DNA from: Larix sibirica
Taxonomy: Eukaryota > Streptophyta > Pinopsida > Pinales > Pinaceae
Direction of reading: 5' to 3'
DNA length: 26,866 bases
Assembly (NCBI GenBank): GCA_004151065.3
Contig: NWUY0300000833.1
Location: 136,115-162,980, forward strand
In this document: piece by piece, positions 1-11,399 of the stretch
Numbering within the stretch: the stretch's first letter is position 1
How the letters are laid out: each line of letters begins with the position of its first letter
The notes under the pieces: model-generated
Told to the model about the DNA's origin: nothing
What the model saw: only the letters and a program-made list of their open reading frames with translations
Database searches by the model: none
Program-made: the position numbers and the translations under genes

Positions 1-962
1 CGACATATTTCCATTGGCGGAAGAAGCGAGGAATCTAAAACAGTGTATTGAAACCATTTCTCGTTGTAGAAAACGTCTACGACGTAATTATGGCTCAATA
101 ACGCGTGGTGGCTAATTACTTCCATAACCTTTACCACATATCTTGGTTGTTGCTAGAACATGGTGGTGACAAGTGTGCACCTCAAAAAGATGAAAAACAA
201 CTTCACCTAGAATCCTTCGTAATGCTCTTCATGACATGCTAGCTTGTGACAAGTCATCAACAATTGATATGGATTCTACAACATTATATCCATGTGCTAT
301 GAGAGACTCAACAACATACAAGCCGATGTTGTGAGACCACTTTCGAACTCCGATAATACAAATAACAACTCCTATCACCTTAAACCAAAAATTTCTAACA
401 TTTCCAATTTGTCAATTCACGTAACTACACCCATTCTTAAGAAAAATTGATCTATCAAACATAAAAATCAAAGTATGAGTACATAATGGCCCAAAGATGG
501 CAAGAATGCATAAAATTGGTTAAGAGGATATGGAGAGGTGGTAAAAACAATCATTCTCATGAAAGAACAACGATGAAATGGACAAAAAGAATAAGGCAAT
601 TACCAAGCTCATCAACTATTTCAACATTCATTTATAACTTAAACTTTAAGGGCATAATGACATATTTAGTGTCATCCATAATACCATCACATTAACATTA
701 AAAACACTATACGGGAGGAGTTTTTATAGTTTTTTTTGTAAGTAAGAAAAGTTCGTTATACTAGAGCATAATAATTATAGAGCATACTAAGGTCGTATGA
801 ACATGCCATCAAACTATAAATCAAATCCAGGGCATCCTACTAACTTTCATGTCTATCTTCTCCAAAAAGAGACAATGAACCTACTCCAAAGGAGCAAACA
901 AGACATAAACCGGTTCAAACTTAAGACACAATTTCATTATATCAAACGACAAAAAAACCCAA
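1..962. other. No recognisable gene
   Basis: I see no coding domain, RNA gene or repeat boundary that I can name. Short open stretches exist on the plus strand (for example 1-110 and 486-695), but they are biased, short and match no family I know. A run of T at 727-738 could be the remnant of a poly(A) tail of a minus-strand retroelement, but there is no target-site duplication I can pair with it. Confidence 0.5.
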
Positions 963-1877
963 CTATGGCTTCGAACCCATTCCAAACCAAATAGTGTAAA
1001 CATTATAATAAAACAAGAAAACCACAAACCACGAAAAAGCAAAATTATTGAGTTTGACCTGGGCCAATGGCCCATGCTGCTCTCTGGTGCACTGGGCGGT
1101 TGTTGCTAGTGCCGTCCCACTTCCCCTGATCACTGCTCGAACCACCACCAACATACGGTCGTAGACCGCGAGATTCCATGCCCCTAACACTAACGGTGGA
1201 GATAACGGAATCCCCAACTTATGTGCAATCAAGTCCACCTTTTTGTGCATCAGACGAGTATCATAGTAATGTTCTTTCCAAAACTTGACAGGCTCTTCAT
1301 TTGCAGCCTCTTTATCCTTCTTTTCCATCAAGATACAAGCTAATAAGTTCTTCACCACCCAGTATAATGCCACCGTTCTTTCATACTGTGAAATGTGACC
1401 CTAGGTCAAACCAGGGTCCTAAACCCAACCCACCAGCACCTCCATGTCCATTTTTTCTGCCCCCACCTCAATGACCTCCCAAATAAAACCCTCCACATCT
1501 TCAATTTATGCCTGAATGCCCATAGGGATGTGATCTCAGTAAAGAAAAGTTGCATCTGCTACCCGTCTTGGCTCACGCGAGGCACATGGAGTATCCTTCC
1601 TCTTTGTCCCTCTGCTTGCGCCACCCGACCTTCCACCTCTACGCACCATTGTCAACTGAAATTGCTTCCACTAAGAACACTCTGCAATAGCCTAACAAAT
1701 ATAGTCAAGCAAACTTGCCACCCTCACCAAGGATTGTCTTATGGCACCCCAATCCACATTGTCGTTGCTCAAAATGCATTGTGGAGGAGCATATCTCATT
1801 GTAAATCCGCGATAGGACCAAGCAAAAAAAGTTTCCCAACTCCCATGCCTGAAGGCAGAGCTGTCGGCTTCTTCCAT
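963..1877 (-). pseudogene. Broken reading frame of unknown family
   Basis: One minus-strand frame runs from an ATG at 1877 to the stop at 963, about 305 codons interrupted by six in-frame stops. The longest clean part (1373-963) reads like protein, with charged segments such as EKKDKEAANEEPVKFWKEHY and then VDLIAHKLGIPLSPP. An internal ATG at 1649 begins a basic segment (MVRRGGRSGGASRG) that could be the true start. I do not recognise the family. It lies on the same strand as the LINE and directly downstream of its ORF2, so it could be LINE 3' sequence, a captured gene piece or an independent element. A plus-strand open frame over 1395-1955 is more likely its shadow, because its composition is low in charge and rich in His, Ser and Pro. 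That a decayed coding region exists is moderately supported; its function is unknown. Confidence 0.45.
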
Positions 1878-2179
1878 AATTTCTCACTCCTCAGCTCTAG
1901 TGCCATACCAGAGATAATACACTACACCCACCGCCATCACTTGTCCATTCATTAAACACTCCATCATCATAATCTTGTGTCTTTCAATAGCACCTGAGAA
2001 CATAATTAATCGATAGGAGTGAGAGCATGATTCCCTCCATGTAATTGAACCCCTGCCACCTATCGTGTGAGATCACCTGCATCCGGGTTATGAATGTCTT
2101 GTTGGGAAATGGCTTGACTCTAATCAGTCCAATTTGGGTCCTCCAAAGAAGAAAGAACACCAATATCAAGGTTAGTGTG

Positions 2180-2700
2180 TTAAGTAGCTCCTATGTTGGC
2201 AAAGAAATCCGCGAATTTGTTTCCTTTTCGGTGAACGTCATGAAAGGACAAGCCTTACACTTCCCGAATGTTATTCGCTACCTTTTTTAGATGGGATTCA
2301 AGTCGCGAATGGGAGGACACTTTAGAGACTGGTTTACCATTCAAAAGGTGCATCGCCATTTAGAGGGTGACTCATGAGTCTCCTTCCACTATCAGTGAAA
2401 AAAAAAATCTTGAGCCTTCGCAATCTCTAGCCCATGAAGGAGCCTTTCCACTTCTGCCACATTATTAGTCTTTATCCCAATAAAACCATAGAAGACTGTT
2501 ACAACCTCACCTCAGTTGTTTCGAAAGGCCCTACCAAAACCTGTTGGCCTCGAGTTTCCATTGGATGCCTCGTCAAAGTTAAGCTTATAGCAACCGTGAG
2601 GAGGCTTGTCCCACCAATCTAGGATTGACACATGCGAGGACTTCCTGCAGGGTCCCTTGATACATTGTGGGATGTTGAGAATACACCAACTGTGGAGGAT
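2180..2700 (-). other. RNase H domain at the C-terminus of LINE ORF2
   Basis: Minus-strand frames give WWDKPPHGCYKLNFDEASNG (about 2640-2575), then GEVVTVFYGFIGIKTNN and VAEVERLLHGLEIAKAQ, then VEGDS in another frame (about 2380), then HDVHRKGNKFADFFANIGAT (about 2240-2181). These carry the expected acidic residues (FDEAS, the Glu in VAEVERL, VEGDS) and the terminal His and Asp of the plant L1 RNase H type. Frameshifts and stops separate the blocks. Confidence 0.85.
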
Positions 2701-3699
2701 CCTATTCTCTGTATAATTCTCATGCATATCTCGTTCTGCCCACAGAGTGAGGGTTAGAGATTCTTGAATATTCTAGAGCACATTTTCCCAAATCACTTTT
2801 ACTATACAAGATTTGTCATGGAAGATTATTTGATTTCGTTACTTCTAGATTACCCATAGAAGGAAACTCGGGAATAGCTGTCATATTTGATTGAGCATGG
2901 GATTTTGAAAGGGTTGGAATTTCCATTCTACAATGGATACATCCGGATGGCCTCTGCTCTGAGAGGTTTGAGGAAAAATCTCTCCTTCTTTATCCCACAA
3001 TGAGGAAGCCACACGGCATTGGTCCAAGTCGTGGTGCATCTCTTCCTATTCTTGAAGGCACATACATCAATGTGTGGGGCCCGAAATACCTCTTCTCTTT
3101 AAGTTTTCGCCAGTTAATATCCGTCTATGAACCACTAACCATAAGAAGGTCTCCACCTTTGGACAGAGATTAGCCTCCCATATTTGCTTCCATTGATGGC
3201 TAGTATCCTCTATTGAATTTCCCATCTCTAGGAGATAAGCTTGTTTAATAAAGAAAATCCCTTCGGCTAGGTATCCCCATTTGAGTTTCTCTTCTCCTTC
3301 CTATACGTGGATTCGTCAGTTCTGCAATTCCTCCATCAAAGCTTGGGCTAGCTCCTCTGTACAAAAGGCATCCCACCGGGCCATCAGATGCCAATCCCTA
3401 AAACCTTGGGTCTGTTGTGTAACTCTCCAGAAGTCCTTAACCATAACTATTTGGTCTGAATGACATGAAAGAATAATATCAGGAGTACCAAAGTACCGCT
3501 CAAGTGTGGGAATCTGTTGCTAAGCATCTTGCTAGAAATATGCCTTTTCCCTGTTGTGAATTTCCCAAAAGCTGTGAGTGCGAAGAAGGTGTCGTTTTTT
3601 CTTGGCTTGTCTTCATCAAAGCGGATGAGGTCCCCTTTTTCGTAAACCTAGCCATATTTAAAATGCCATAGAAGGGCCCAAGGTTTTGACCAATAGGTC

Positions 3700-4950
3700 G
3701 CCTAACGCCACCAAATTTTCGCTCTGAGAACCTTGCTCACAATTTCGGAATCACGTAAACCAATAGCACCTTGAATCTTTGGACAACATAATGATTCCCA
3801 ACTTATTAGGGCCCATTTTTGTTTCTCCTGTGAACCTCCCCAAAGAAATTTCCTTAGAAGTGATTGCAATTCCTTTAAAATCACTTTTGGGGCCGCCAAC
3901 ACCGAGAACAAGTAGATGGGCATAGCTTGAAGAACTACCTTAACTAAAACCAAGCAACTAGCTAGGTTGAGGGGTCTCAACACCCAGCTGGAGAGTTTTT
4001 CCTTCATCCAGTCTAAGAGGTCTTTCCAATTAAGTTTATGGATCATGGGACCCGATAGGGGGATCCCTAAGTATTTGGATGGAAGGAAGATCCTCTTGAA
4101 GCTAAGGACAAAGGGGAAGGGTGATTGCGGATCCCACTGCCTAATACCTATTAAGGGTCTAAAGGTAGTCTAAGGGGATCCATTAACCAAAATAGAAAAG
4201 AACGAAGAAGAAATTAGATTCATGACAAAATTTACCCAAAACTCGGAAAACCCAAAAGTGAGCAGCATTCTCCTCGTGAACTGCCAATTTAGTTTGCCAT
4301 AGGCCTCGGTAAGATCAAGCTTGATTAACATACCTGGGATCTTTGATACCTTGATGGAGTGGATGACCTCTTAGACCAGAATAATCCCATCCAAAATTTG
4401 TCTTTCTTCCACAAAACCAACTTGTTCCAGAGATATGAGAATTAGCAGAATAGGCTTGAGGTGATTTACAATGACTTTGGTTATGATTTTGAAAATAACA
4501 TTGCATAAAGAGATCAATTTGAACTTACCAGAATAATCTGCACCTTCATCTTTGGGAATCAAGGATAAGAAAGTGACTATAAAAGCTGAGAGAACTCGGC
4601 CTGTAGACCTAGAACCACGTCATCCTAGAGCATACTCCATAAAGAATGAAAGAAGTTTGTGGTGAAGCTGTTGGGACTAGGATATTTACCATCTTCCATC
4701 TAGTTGAGCACCTCCTCCACTTCCTCAACGGTCACCAACGCATTAGAGAATCATTTTGGGCTTGAGAAACAAGAGGGGGGATGTTTTCTATTATTTGGTC
4801 AATATCTTCTTCTCTGTTCAGGAAGGGGTCGTCCATGAGATCTTTGAAGTATTTAACCAGTTCCAATTTTATTTCCTCATGTGTTTGAAGGCTCTGGCCA
4901 TCTCTTTTCCTTATCCTGGTAATTCTGTTTTTCTCTCGGTTGAGAATGGT
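3700..4950 (-). other. Reverse transcriptase domain of LINE ORF2, catalytic block deleted
   Basis: Visible RT segments are GKYPSPNSFTTNFF (about 4690-4629), KDEGADYSGKFKLISLCNV (about 4556-4500), QVGFVEERQILDGII (about 4430-4377), KLDLTEAYGKLNW (about 4337-4285, with the first catalytic Asp), ILVNGSP and GIRQWDPQSPFPFVL (about 4190-4105). The next recognisable family segment is LPSKYLGIPLSGP (about 4090-4050). The stretch that should lie between, with the YADD/FADD catalytic pair, is absent, so a deletion junction lies near 4090-4105. The thumb-like part (4046-3702) is open and well kept, including LSSWVLRPLNLASC and FLWGGSQEKQKWALI. Confidence 0.87.
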
Positions 4951-5249
4951 TGATAGATGAAAGAAAATCGTATTCCTTTCTCCTTCCTTTGACCATCGGC
5001 TTCTTGATTTTTGTTTCCAGAGTATCTCTTCTTATTTGTTCCTCTGGTCAAGTTGTTCCAATAACAGACTCTCCTCATGCTTGGTAATCTCGTCATATCC
5101 TCCCTGCACCCCTCTCATCTGAAGCTCCTGAAGTTGAGCTTCCAGCCTTCTCTTTTCTTTGAAAATATTACCAAATAATTTTATATTCCATATCTTGATC
5201 TTGTTCTTAACCCATTTGAGTTTTTTGTTGAAATGTGCACATATAGGAG

Positions 5250-6073
5250 CCATCTAGGATCTCTGCTTACTCCCACCAGCTTTCCATGAGATACTTGAAG
5301 TCCAGATGAGAAAGCCAAAATTGCTCCCACTGAAAAGGGTGTTTATTTGGAATCCCTATTGTATTCCACTCCAGACTTATGAGCCAGTGATCAAAACCAG
5401 TTGAGGGTAGAACCACTGCTGTTAATTCTCCCCCATTAGCAAGGATAGACTCAGACACTAGGAAATGATCTAGACGTGAAGCAATATGTCTTTCCCATGC
5501 CCGCTTGTTATTCTAGATGAAGAGGTTGTTACTTGTAATCATATATGCTAATTATAGTAGATCATTTAGGTTGTTAAATTCTAAGTTGATGGGGTCAAGT
5601 CTTCTCTTACCTCCTTTTTTCTCTGAGAGGGATCTTATCAGGTTAATGTCCCCTCCCACAATCTATGGCCTCTGGATAGACCATGCATGCATTCTCTCCA
5701 GATCAGAAAGAAATTCCATCTTCTGGGGCATCTCAAAAGGACCATAAACATTTGACAACACTCTCGAAGTTCTTGTGCCAATGATCTGAAATTCTTTCGA
5801 TAAAATCCTTCTAAAGATGACAAAATTTGAAAGTTGAATCTGAGACGGATCCCAAACAATGGTCGCCCCTCCAACTGCTCCTTAGGCATCAATTGCTACC
5901 ATTTCACTTCTCTTCCAAACCTTTTTACTAATACTGGAGAGGGTTTCCTCTGTGCACTTTATTCCTTGAAAAAACATTCTCATAGCTTTCTTGACTTGAA
6001 TCTTTCTCCCTAGGATCCTAATCTTATGGGGACTATTACGCCCCCTATTATTCCATGATATCAATTTGACCAT
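5250..6073 (-). other. AP-endonuclease-like domain of LINE ORF2
   Basis: Domain segment inside ORF2. Visible motifs in order are LISWNNRG at the N-terminus, QGIKCTEE (family form usually QETK), NVYGPFEMPQK, GGDINLI (family GGDFN), EKKGGKRRLDP, the DHFLVSES segment, and FDHWLISLEW (family SDHxPI). Most of it lies in one frame, interrupted by stops such as TAA after AIDA near 5882 and TAG just before the GGDINLI block near 5665. The order and spacing leave little doubt about the domain. Confidence 0.88.
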
Positions 6074-6159
6074 TGAGATTTATCCTAAGAGGTTAGTGCC
6101 ACTTCAATAGTCAGATACTGCCTTGACTCAATCAACTTTGACCCTACCTCTACGATTCT

Positions 6160-7371
6160 CTATTTAGTAGGTTTTCTGCCCCCTGTTTTCTTATTCTCGG
6201 TCTCGACGAACTTCCTTTTATTCTCATTCGTTCCACTAGTACCGATGCCTAGTGGGACTTTTTCTTTTGATTTAAGGATTGCTCCATGGAGGAGGTATAC
6301 TTGTCTGCACAAGACAAAACCCACCCCTTTATTGGAGCATGCCTTTTCTATCTCATCTAGATCTAGCTCACCCAATCCCAAATCCTCATCCATTTTGACA
6401 CCCATGTAAACCTCCGAACTGGAGGTTGAATATGGTTGCTCCCTTCCTTGTTGTGTCAAATTTTGCTACTCCAAATCTGGGTCTCTTTGAGCCTTCATTT
6501 TTTCTCCTTATTGTTCTTCTACTATATTGCCCGCCTCATCTACCATCACGACGGATTCAAAACGATTTGTTGTGGATGGCTTCTTGTCTTGGGTTGTATT
6601 AGAAGGTCGTTTGTTCTGGTGCCTTCTATTATTGACCTTCTGAAAACCATTCTCATATGTTGGCTCTATTGGTTCTTGGTTATGAGGAGTGGATTTTAAT
6701 GAGTACTTACAGAACAAATGCCCATGTTCATGACATCTTTTGCATATGAAGCGTACATGTTCATAGTCCAAGATCTACACCCAATTTTCTTCACCCCAGG
6801 TTGCAGTGATAGCTTCCAGAAGCTCTTTAGAGACATCCATGTAGATGCAAATTCGAGCATAAGAAGTGTACCTTTTGATTTTAGTCTGATCCATGATTTT
6901 AACAAATCTACCTAGGGTATTACCTAGGTATTCCAGGATCTATGGCTCATAATACTCAGTTGGTAGCGAATAAAGTTGTATCCAAAGTGGAGCAATTAAC
7001 AGGTCTTCTTTATTCGGATTGAAGCTTCTCTCCATGGGGTCAAAAACAAACTCGTCGAGTAGAGCAAGTACAGTCCTCCATCAAAAACCCTGTTGCAATC
7101 TTGCACGTCAAAGAGGCCTATGGTGAAAAAACTTTTGGAACTGAGATGAAGATCAAAGTGCGCTTCAGGCCGCTAGGTTGCTTGAATCCACCAAACGAGG
7201 TCCTTTTCCTTCAACCAAATACCCATAAATTTACTTATTAACACGTGTTCCTTCATGTATTGGATCCCACCCCTGCGCTTCTTCAACCGAATCTGCATCG
7301 AGGGTATTTGGGTCGCTTTTGAGATGCATCCTCCTGGTTTCCACCCACTAGTTGGTGCATCCTTCACTCAA
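6160..7371 (-). pseudogene. LINE ORF1 (gag-like, DUF4283 and zinc knuckle), broken
   Basis: ORF1 of plant L1 elements encodes an RNA-binding protein that packages the element transcript. The first part (7371-7020) holds the DUF4283-like region, including HVLISKFMGIWLKEKDLVWW and, after a TAG where the family usually has Trp, a stretch ending LFLTPWRE. A frame change follows, and the next frame (about 6910-6508) reads KRYTSYARICIYMDVSKELL, then YEHVRFICKRCHEHGHLFCK, a CX2CX4HX4C knuckle-type motif near 6710-6770 with the last Cys intact as FCK. The C-terminal part is polar and low in complexity (6670-6508), and further frames cover 6459-6160. The N-terminal Gly-rich leader seen in the second copy (from 20,405) is missing here because the element is truncated at 7371. 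ORF2 starts about 90 bases downstream. Confidence 0.85.
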
Positions 7372-7393
7372 TACCAATACTCCATACTCCTTG
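7369..7393 (+). repeat. Short LTR-like scar between LINE and protease fragment
   Basis: The 25 bases here match, with about two differences, the LTR interior at 7498-7522 (core ACTCAATACCAA, then CTCCATAC). The sequence sits exactly between the truncated LINE end and the protease-LTR fragment. It looks like a filler copied or left over during the rearrangement that joined the two elements. Confidence 0.55.
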
Positions 7394-7444
7394 TAGAGTT
7401 AGCTGGAAAGACAACTTTAATAGATATCGCAAAAATCAAAAGCA
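7388..7444 (+). pseudogene. Ty3/gypsy protease tail fragment
   Basis: About 55 bases encode VELAGKTTLID, the segment that follows the active-site region of Ty3/gypsy aspartic proteases, and then run through an A-rich stretch directly into the LTR at 7445. The same protease-to-LTR junction occurs at 24,942-25,015. It is the last part of the internal region of a gag-only element whose body is missing here. Confidence 0.75.
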
Positions 7445-7970
7445 TGATCCTTATCCTTGAGCTATATGTTGTGCCTATAAATGAACCCTCGAGGTCCATC
7501 ACTCAATACCAATTCTCCATACATTGATCAATCCATTACTCTGCAAAGATATACCCGAGATCCGAACTCCCTCCTATGTTCCATTCTTACCTTGTTGGAG
7601 ATTGCATACTTGATGTGTGGCCGAAGAAGCATGCACTATTAGGAGACCAAGCAGACCCTCCCTTGGACAACTGCAGGGGCCCCTTCTACTGCAACTCAGA
7701 GGTGATCTTGGTTCTCTGTAAAATCTATTTTTTATTAATGAAATGAATTCTTTATTCATTGTATGATGTTGTCTGTGTCTATTTGCTTAATGAAGAATGC
7801 ACAAAAATATTAGTTTATATTTATTTCAATTGTTGCATGCATGATTAGATTAGTTATTTCATTTTTGTTTTATTTGTTTTCTTTCTTTTCCATAGAAACT
7901 CTACTTAAGTCTATCACAACCCTTAGTAGGTGCCTTTTGGCATGTGCTAGTGTGAAAACACCAGTAACAC
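7445..7970 (+). repeat. Ty3/gypsy LTR, copy 1 (3' LTR)
   Basis: Matches the LTRs at 20,781-21,302 and 25,016-25,538 along its length, and the partial LTR at 19,260-19,592. It starts TGATCC, has TATAAA at 7476-7481, and ends ACCAGTAACA, so it has TG...CA ends. Protease sequence immediately upstream shows it was a 3' LTR on the plus strand. The 5' boundary is not certain (see the U3 finding). It shares about 46 further bases of flank (7971-8016) with the copy at 19.6 kb. Confidence 0.8.
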
Positions 7971-8016
7971 AGCTTGCAATAGTTTAGCATGCTTTGAATA
8001 TTGGCATCCATGTCAC

Positions 8017-10590
8017 TTCATCCCATAGGATGGTGAGTCCTCATAGTCTATGTTTGCATTAATGAGCCTCATGCCTTGCTCTTTTCACTTGTTGGCCTTC
8101 ACCCAATGGACTCTTAAGCAATTACATTTTCATTTATTGCCTTGTTTTGAAATTACATTAATGAACCATTGTTTAACCATCTTCCTATTTCAAAATCTTC
8201 ATTTGCAATCAATTATCCTTGTTCATTCTTTATGAGGAGGCACACCTCAACTGCATTCTTGGTCACTATACTTATATCACATGTTCCCTACTCATGGTTT
8301 GAAACCATTCGGTGCTCATCTCCTTCTTGTATCATAAGGGTAAAAACATTCTTTTATTAATTATAAAACCCAAAATGCCAAAAACAATAAACAAAAACCA
8401 TAAAATTCCCGAATCATCAAAGAACTTAAAAAACCAAATTGGGAAAGAGAATCATTTTTTTTGTATTATCTGATCCAACAACATTTTCAAGTCAGACAAT
8501 TATGACAAACACCTTTGTCAAAAGCATTGGTATCATGTCATCTTATCCTACATTTTTGCAGGCATCATTGGGTCTATAGACTTATCCATCGCCATATAAT
8601 TTGATCTTGAAATCTTGGCCTATGCATAAAGGCTTGTTCCACATTTGTTCAGTTTTTTAACACTTGGTCATGGGTTACACATCCTCGCAATTTTGTGTCG
8701 CCTCTTTGGCCCATAGTACAATTTTAATATTCCTCACCTCACAATCTTCAAAATGACAATTAACCAAGTTGTTTGGTTAGTAACTCATGGTGTTGCTGCT
8801 ATCAACCTTCATATTTTGCTTCATTTAAAGGAAATCTTGTGTCAAAAATCCATCTTGTACTCATCACATTGGGATTAGTCCTAGTAATTACATCTATCAA
8901 TGTTCTTCATACCTCATGTTGATTTATATGGAATCATTAGCGCTCTTTCTCCAATGGATCTACTGCTATCAACATTAGCATCTTTTGCCTTGGGAGTTTG
9001 ATTTAGAGGCCCCTGCTACCTTGGCTATTGTTCTCGTCATTGACAATATTTCTCATATGCAACAAGGGTTTTCATCAATGGTTCATATCTAGTACCTTAA
9101 TTCCCATTATCATCATTATTGGTCCACCTTAAATCTAGTAAATATGTTCACTATTATTTTTTACTATATGGTTTATCCCATGCTCTAACACAGTTCTTTA
9201 TTGCATTGTGTAGAATTTGTACATTGTCATGATAGTGTTCTGGCCAAAGACCAATGAAAATGTACAACTTTATTTCTTTGACTTGTGTGATATCATTATG
9301 GCCTTTTTAGCAATGAGCCCTAATTAAGAACTTTCTAACAACAAGTTATCAACATGTTTCAAGCGCTTTCTCACTGGCCTCCCTTTGTAGCAGTTATGTA
9401 CCCTTATTAGTATGGTTGCATACATTTGTTGCATATTTCAACAAGAAGCAACATTAATTTTAGATGTACTATGATCTGACATAATATCTATCATGTTACA
9501 CATACCAGAGTTTCAAAATTGTACTTGACATGGTCATAGGATGAGCATGGGTGTGCATGCCTCATTGAAGACAATTATAGAACATGTTTAGCTTTTATTT
9601 GGTTGTCTTGTAAGTGGCCTTCTCTCCTTATCCAAGGTCAAGCCCACCTCAATGAGGTTGTCTCTCTCCTTTAGTTCCATAAAAGAAACTATGTTGTACT
9701 CTAGTTATACATTTTTTGTCTTAACCTCACACATCAAGGAGCATTTATTATCACACCATTTCATTTGTTTGCATTAATGAAAAGGTAAACATTTTTTGTG
9801 ATCACATATGAATACAATGGGTTGGCGAAGCACTAAAACATAATGAGTGCTTTGTTTATTTAAAGAGAAGTTCAAAAGCTCACAGTTTTGCTAGTTGTGA
9901 TGAAGCACTAAAGTTAACAAGGAAATTGCATGGTGTCACTTAGGGAACATCTTCAATTCCCATGCATGGCCTTATTTGGATAAAACTATAAATATATGAA
10001 TCTCTCACGAGTACCAAGATAAGGATGAAATGTATGGTTATGTTGCATATGTATATTTTGAGATTTAGTCACTTGCTACATAAAGATCATTACATCTCAC
10101 TAGTATTGGCATTGATCGTCTCTTGTTTCACCAATAGAAATATTCTTCAAGCCATTGCTACATTCCAAAGAGAGAAAACCTCAAATAGGTTATGACCCTC
10201 CCAAATAGAAAGCTCGAAGGTCATCTTCATGACTCCTCCTAGGCGTTATTCTTCTTTTATTTAAATTTCTTGCCCACTTCTCACCGAGACAAAATGTTGG
10301 GTTCTCTTTCCCCCATTTAAAATGTGCATTTATGTTAATATGTCTTTTGACTCATTCAATTTCTAACCTGCTAATATTGTAAAGGATTTGTATTTTTGTT
10401 TGTTTTTCATTGTGTGCAGGATCGTTAAGGAGACTCTAGTGTGTGGATTTGCCTTCTCATGTTCTTGAACCTATAATTAATCCACAAGGGAGCTATTGCA
10501 AAGGTTTTCTTTGCTCATTCTTCAAAACTTAATATATTTACACATCAAGGGAGAGTAATAACTTTTATTTCAACATTTACACTTATACCC
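8017..10590. other. AT-rich stretch without recognisable gene
   Basis: I find no domain I can name on either strand. Some minus-strand segments between about 8,680 and 9,720 have few stops and protein-like runs, which may be very old coding remains, but I cannot assign them. No LTR, tandem repeat or RNA gene is evident. The stretch lies between an LTR and the 5'-truncated gypsy pol, so it may be decayed retroelement DNA. Confidence 0.5.
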
Positions 10591-11399
10591 TTCACTTTTT
10601 GTTCGCTTCAACAATTCTAACTTGTTGGCTAGATTTATTTGGTACACTCATCCACAAAATAATCCATAGCCATGAGCATGGTGTGGATGTGGATCCAACC
10701 AAGATCCAAGTCATTTGCGACTCATTGACCTTGAAGGCATACGAGGAGATTCATAGCTTTTTTATTCTTGACAAATTTTATTACATGTTCATTTTGAGGT
10801 TCTCTCAAATCGCCTGGCCACTTAGTCACGTGAAAAAGGGTGGATCCAAGGCCAAGCTTGTTTGGGCTAAGCCATAATAAAAAAACAATCGAGGAGCTAA
10901 AGCATTTCCTTGGAACAAGCTAGTCATGATTCTACCATATTAGCAACCATTGTTTAAAATTGAGATAGATGCTTTAGACCATGCCATGTGTTTGGTCCTC
11001 ATACATCATTGACATTTGGTGACCTATCACGATACACTCTCTAACATGGTTCACAAATACCCCACCTAGAACAATAAGTTATACTTCATTGTGCATGCTT
11101 TTTGGAAATATAAGCATTGGATTTTGGGAAAGGACATGATCATCCACATTGGCACTGGCCATTTGTAATTTATACAAACCTAGGGCAATTTGCAAAATGA
11201 CCACCATCATATATGGTCTACATACTTTAAAATTTTCCACATGAACATCAAGTATAAGAAGGGAAGCACCAACCAAGTTGTAGATTGCATCATCTGACCT
11301 CGAGTCGTGGCACTAAACACATTCCTCAAATCTCGTGGGCACGCGTCTTTAGAGTGGCCTTGATTACATGGCAATAACCTAACTTCATCATTACATACC

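Larger units (their letters stand above)
1990..6073 (-). pseudogene. LINE ORF2 polyprotein (EN-RT-zinc region-RNase H), broken
   Basis: ORF2 of L1 elements nicks target DNA and reverse-transcribes the element RNA there. The start MVKLISWNNRGRN at 6073 matches the usual endonuclease beginning. Endonuclease motifs follow down to about 5250, RT motifs from about 4690 to 3900, a post-RT zinc-binding region with HQWKQIWEANLCPKVE near 3200-3130, and RNase H to about 2180. Several stops and frameshifts separate the blocks, and the RT catalytic block is deleted. Family ORF2 proteins are about 1,200-1,400 residues, and the 4.1 kb span fits that length after the deletion. The end is set near 1990-2180, where the RNase H similarity stops. 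Confidence 0.88.
1990..7371 (-). mobile_element. Degenerate L1-clade plant LINE (non-LTR retrotransposon)
   Basis: On the minus strand the order is ORF1 (7371 to about 6160), then ORF2 (6073 to about 1990) with endonuclease, reverse transcriptase, zinc-binding region and RNase H. This is the known layout of plant L1 elements that carry an added RNase H. Many stops and frameshifts plus an internal RT deletion make it inactive. The 5' end is cut at about 7371: a second copy at 20,285-20,405 keeps the ORF1 start, whereas here the sequence switches to LTR-like DNA. The 3' boundary is uncertain because no clear poly(A) tail or target-site duplication is visible. Confidence 0.9.

Noticed and set aside
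1395-1955. Longest clean plus-strand open frame (186 codons)
   Set aside because: Its composition is rich in His, Ser, Pro and Leu with no recognisable motif, and the opposite strand carries a more protein-like frame, so it is probably a shadow.
8680-9720. Minus-strand segments with few stops, suggesting a decayed protein
   Set aside because: No family motif could be identified, and AT-rich DNA can give such frames by chance.
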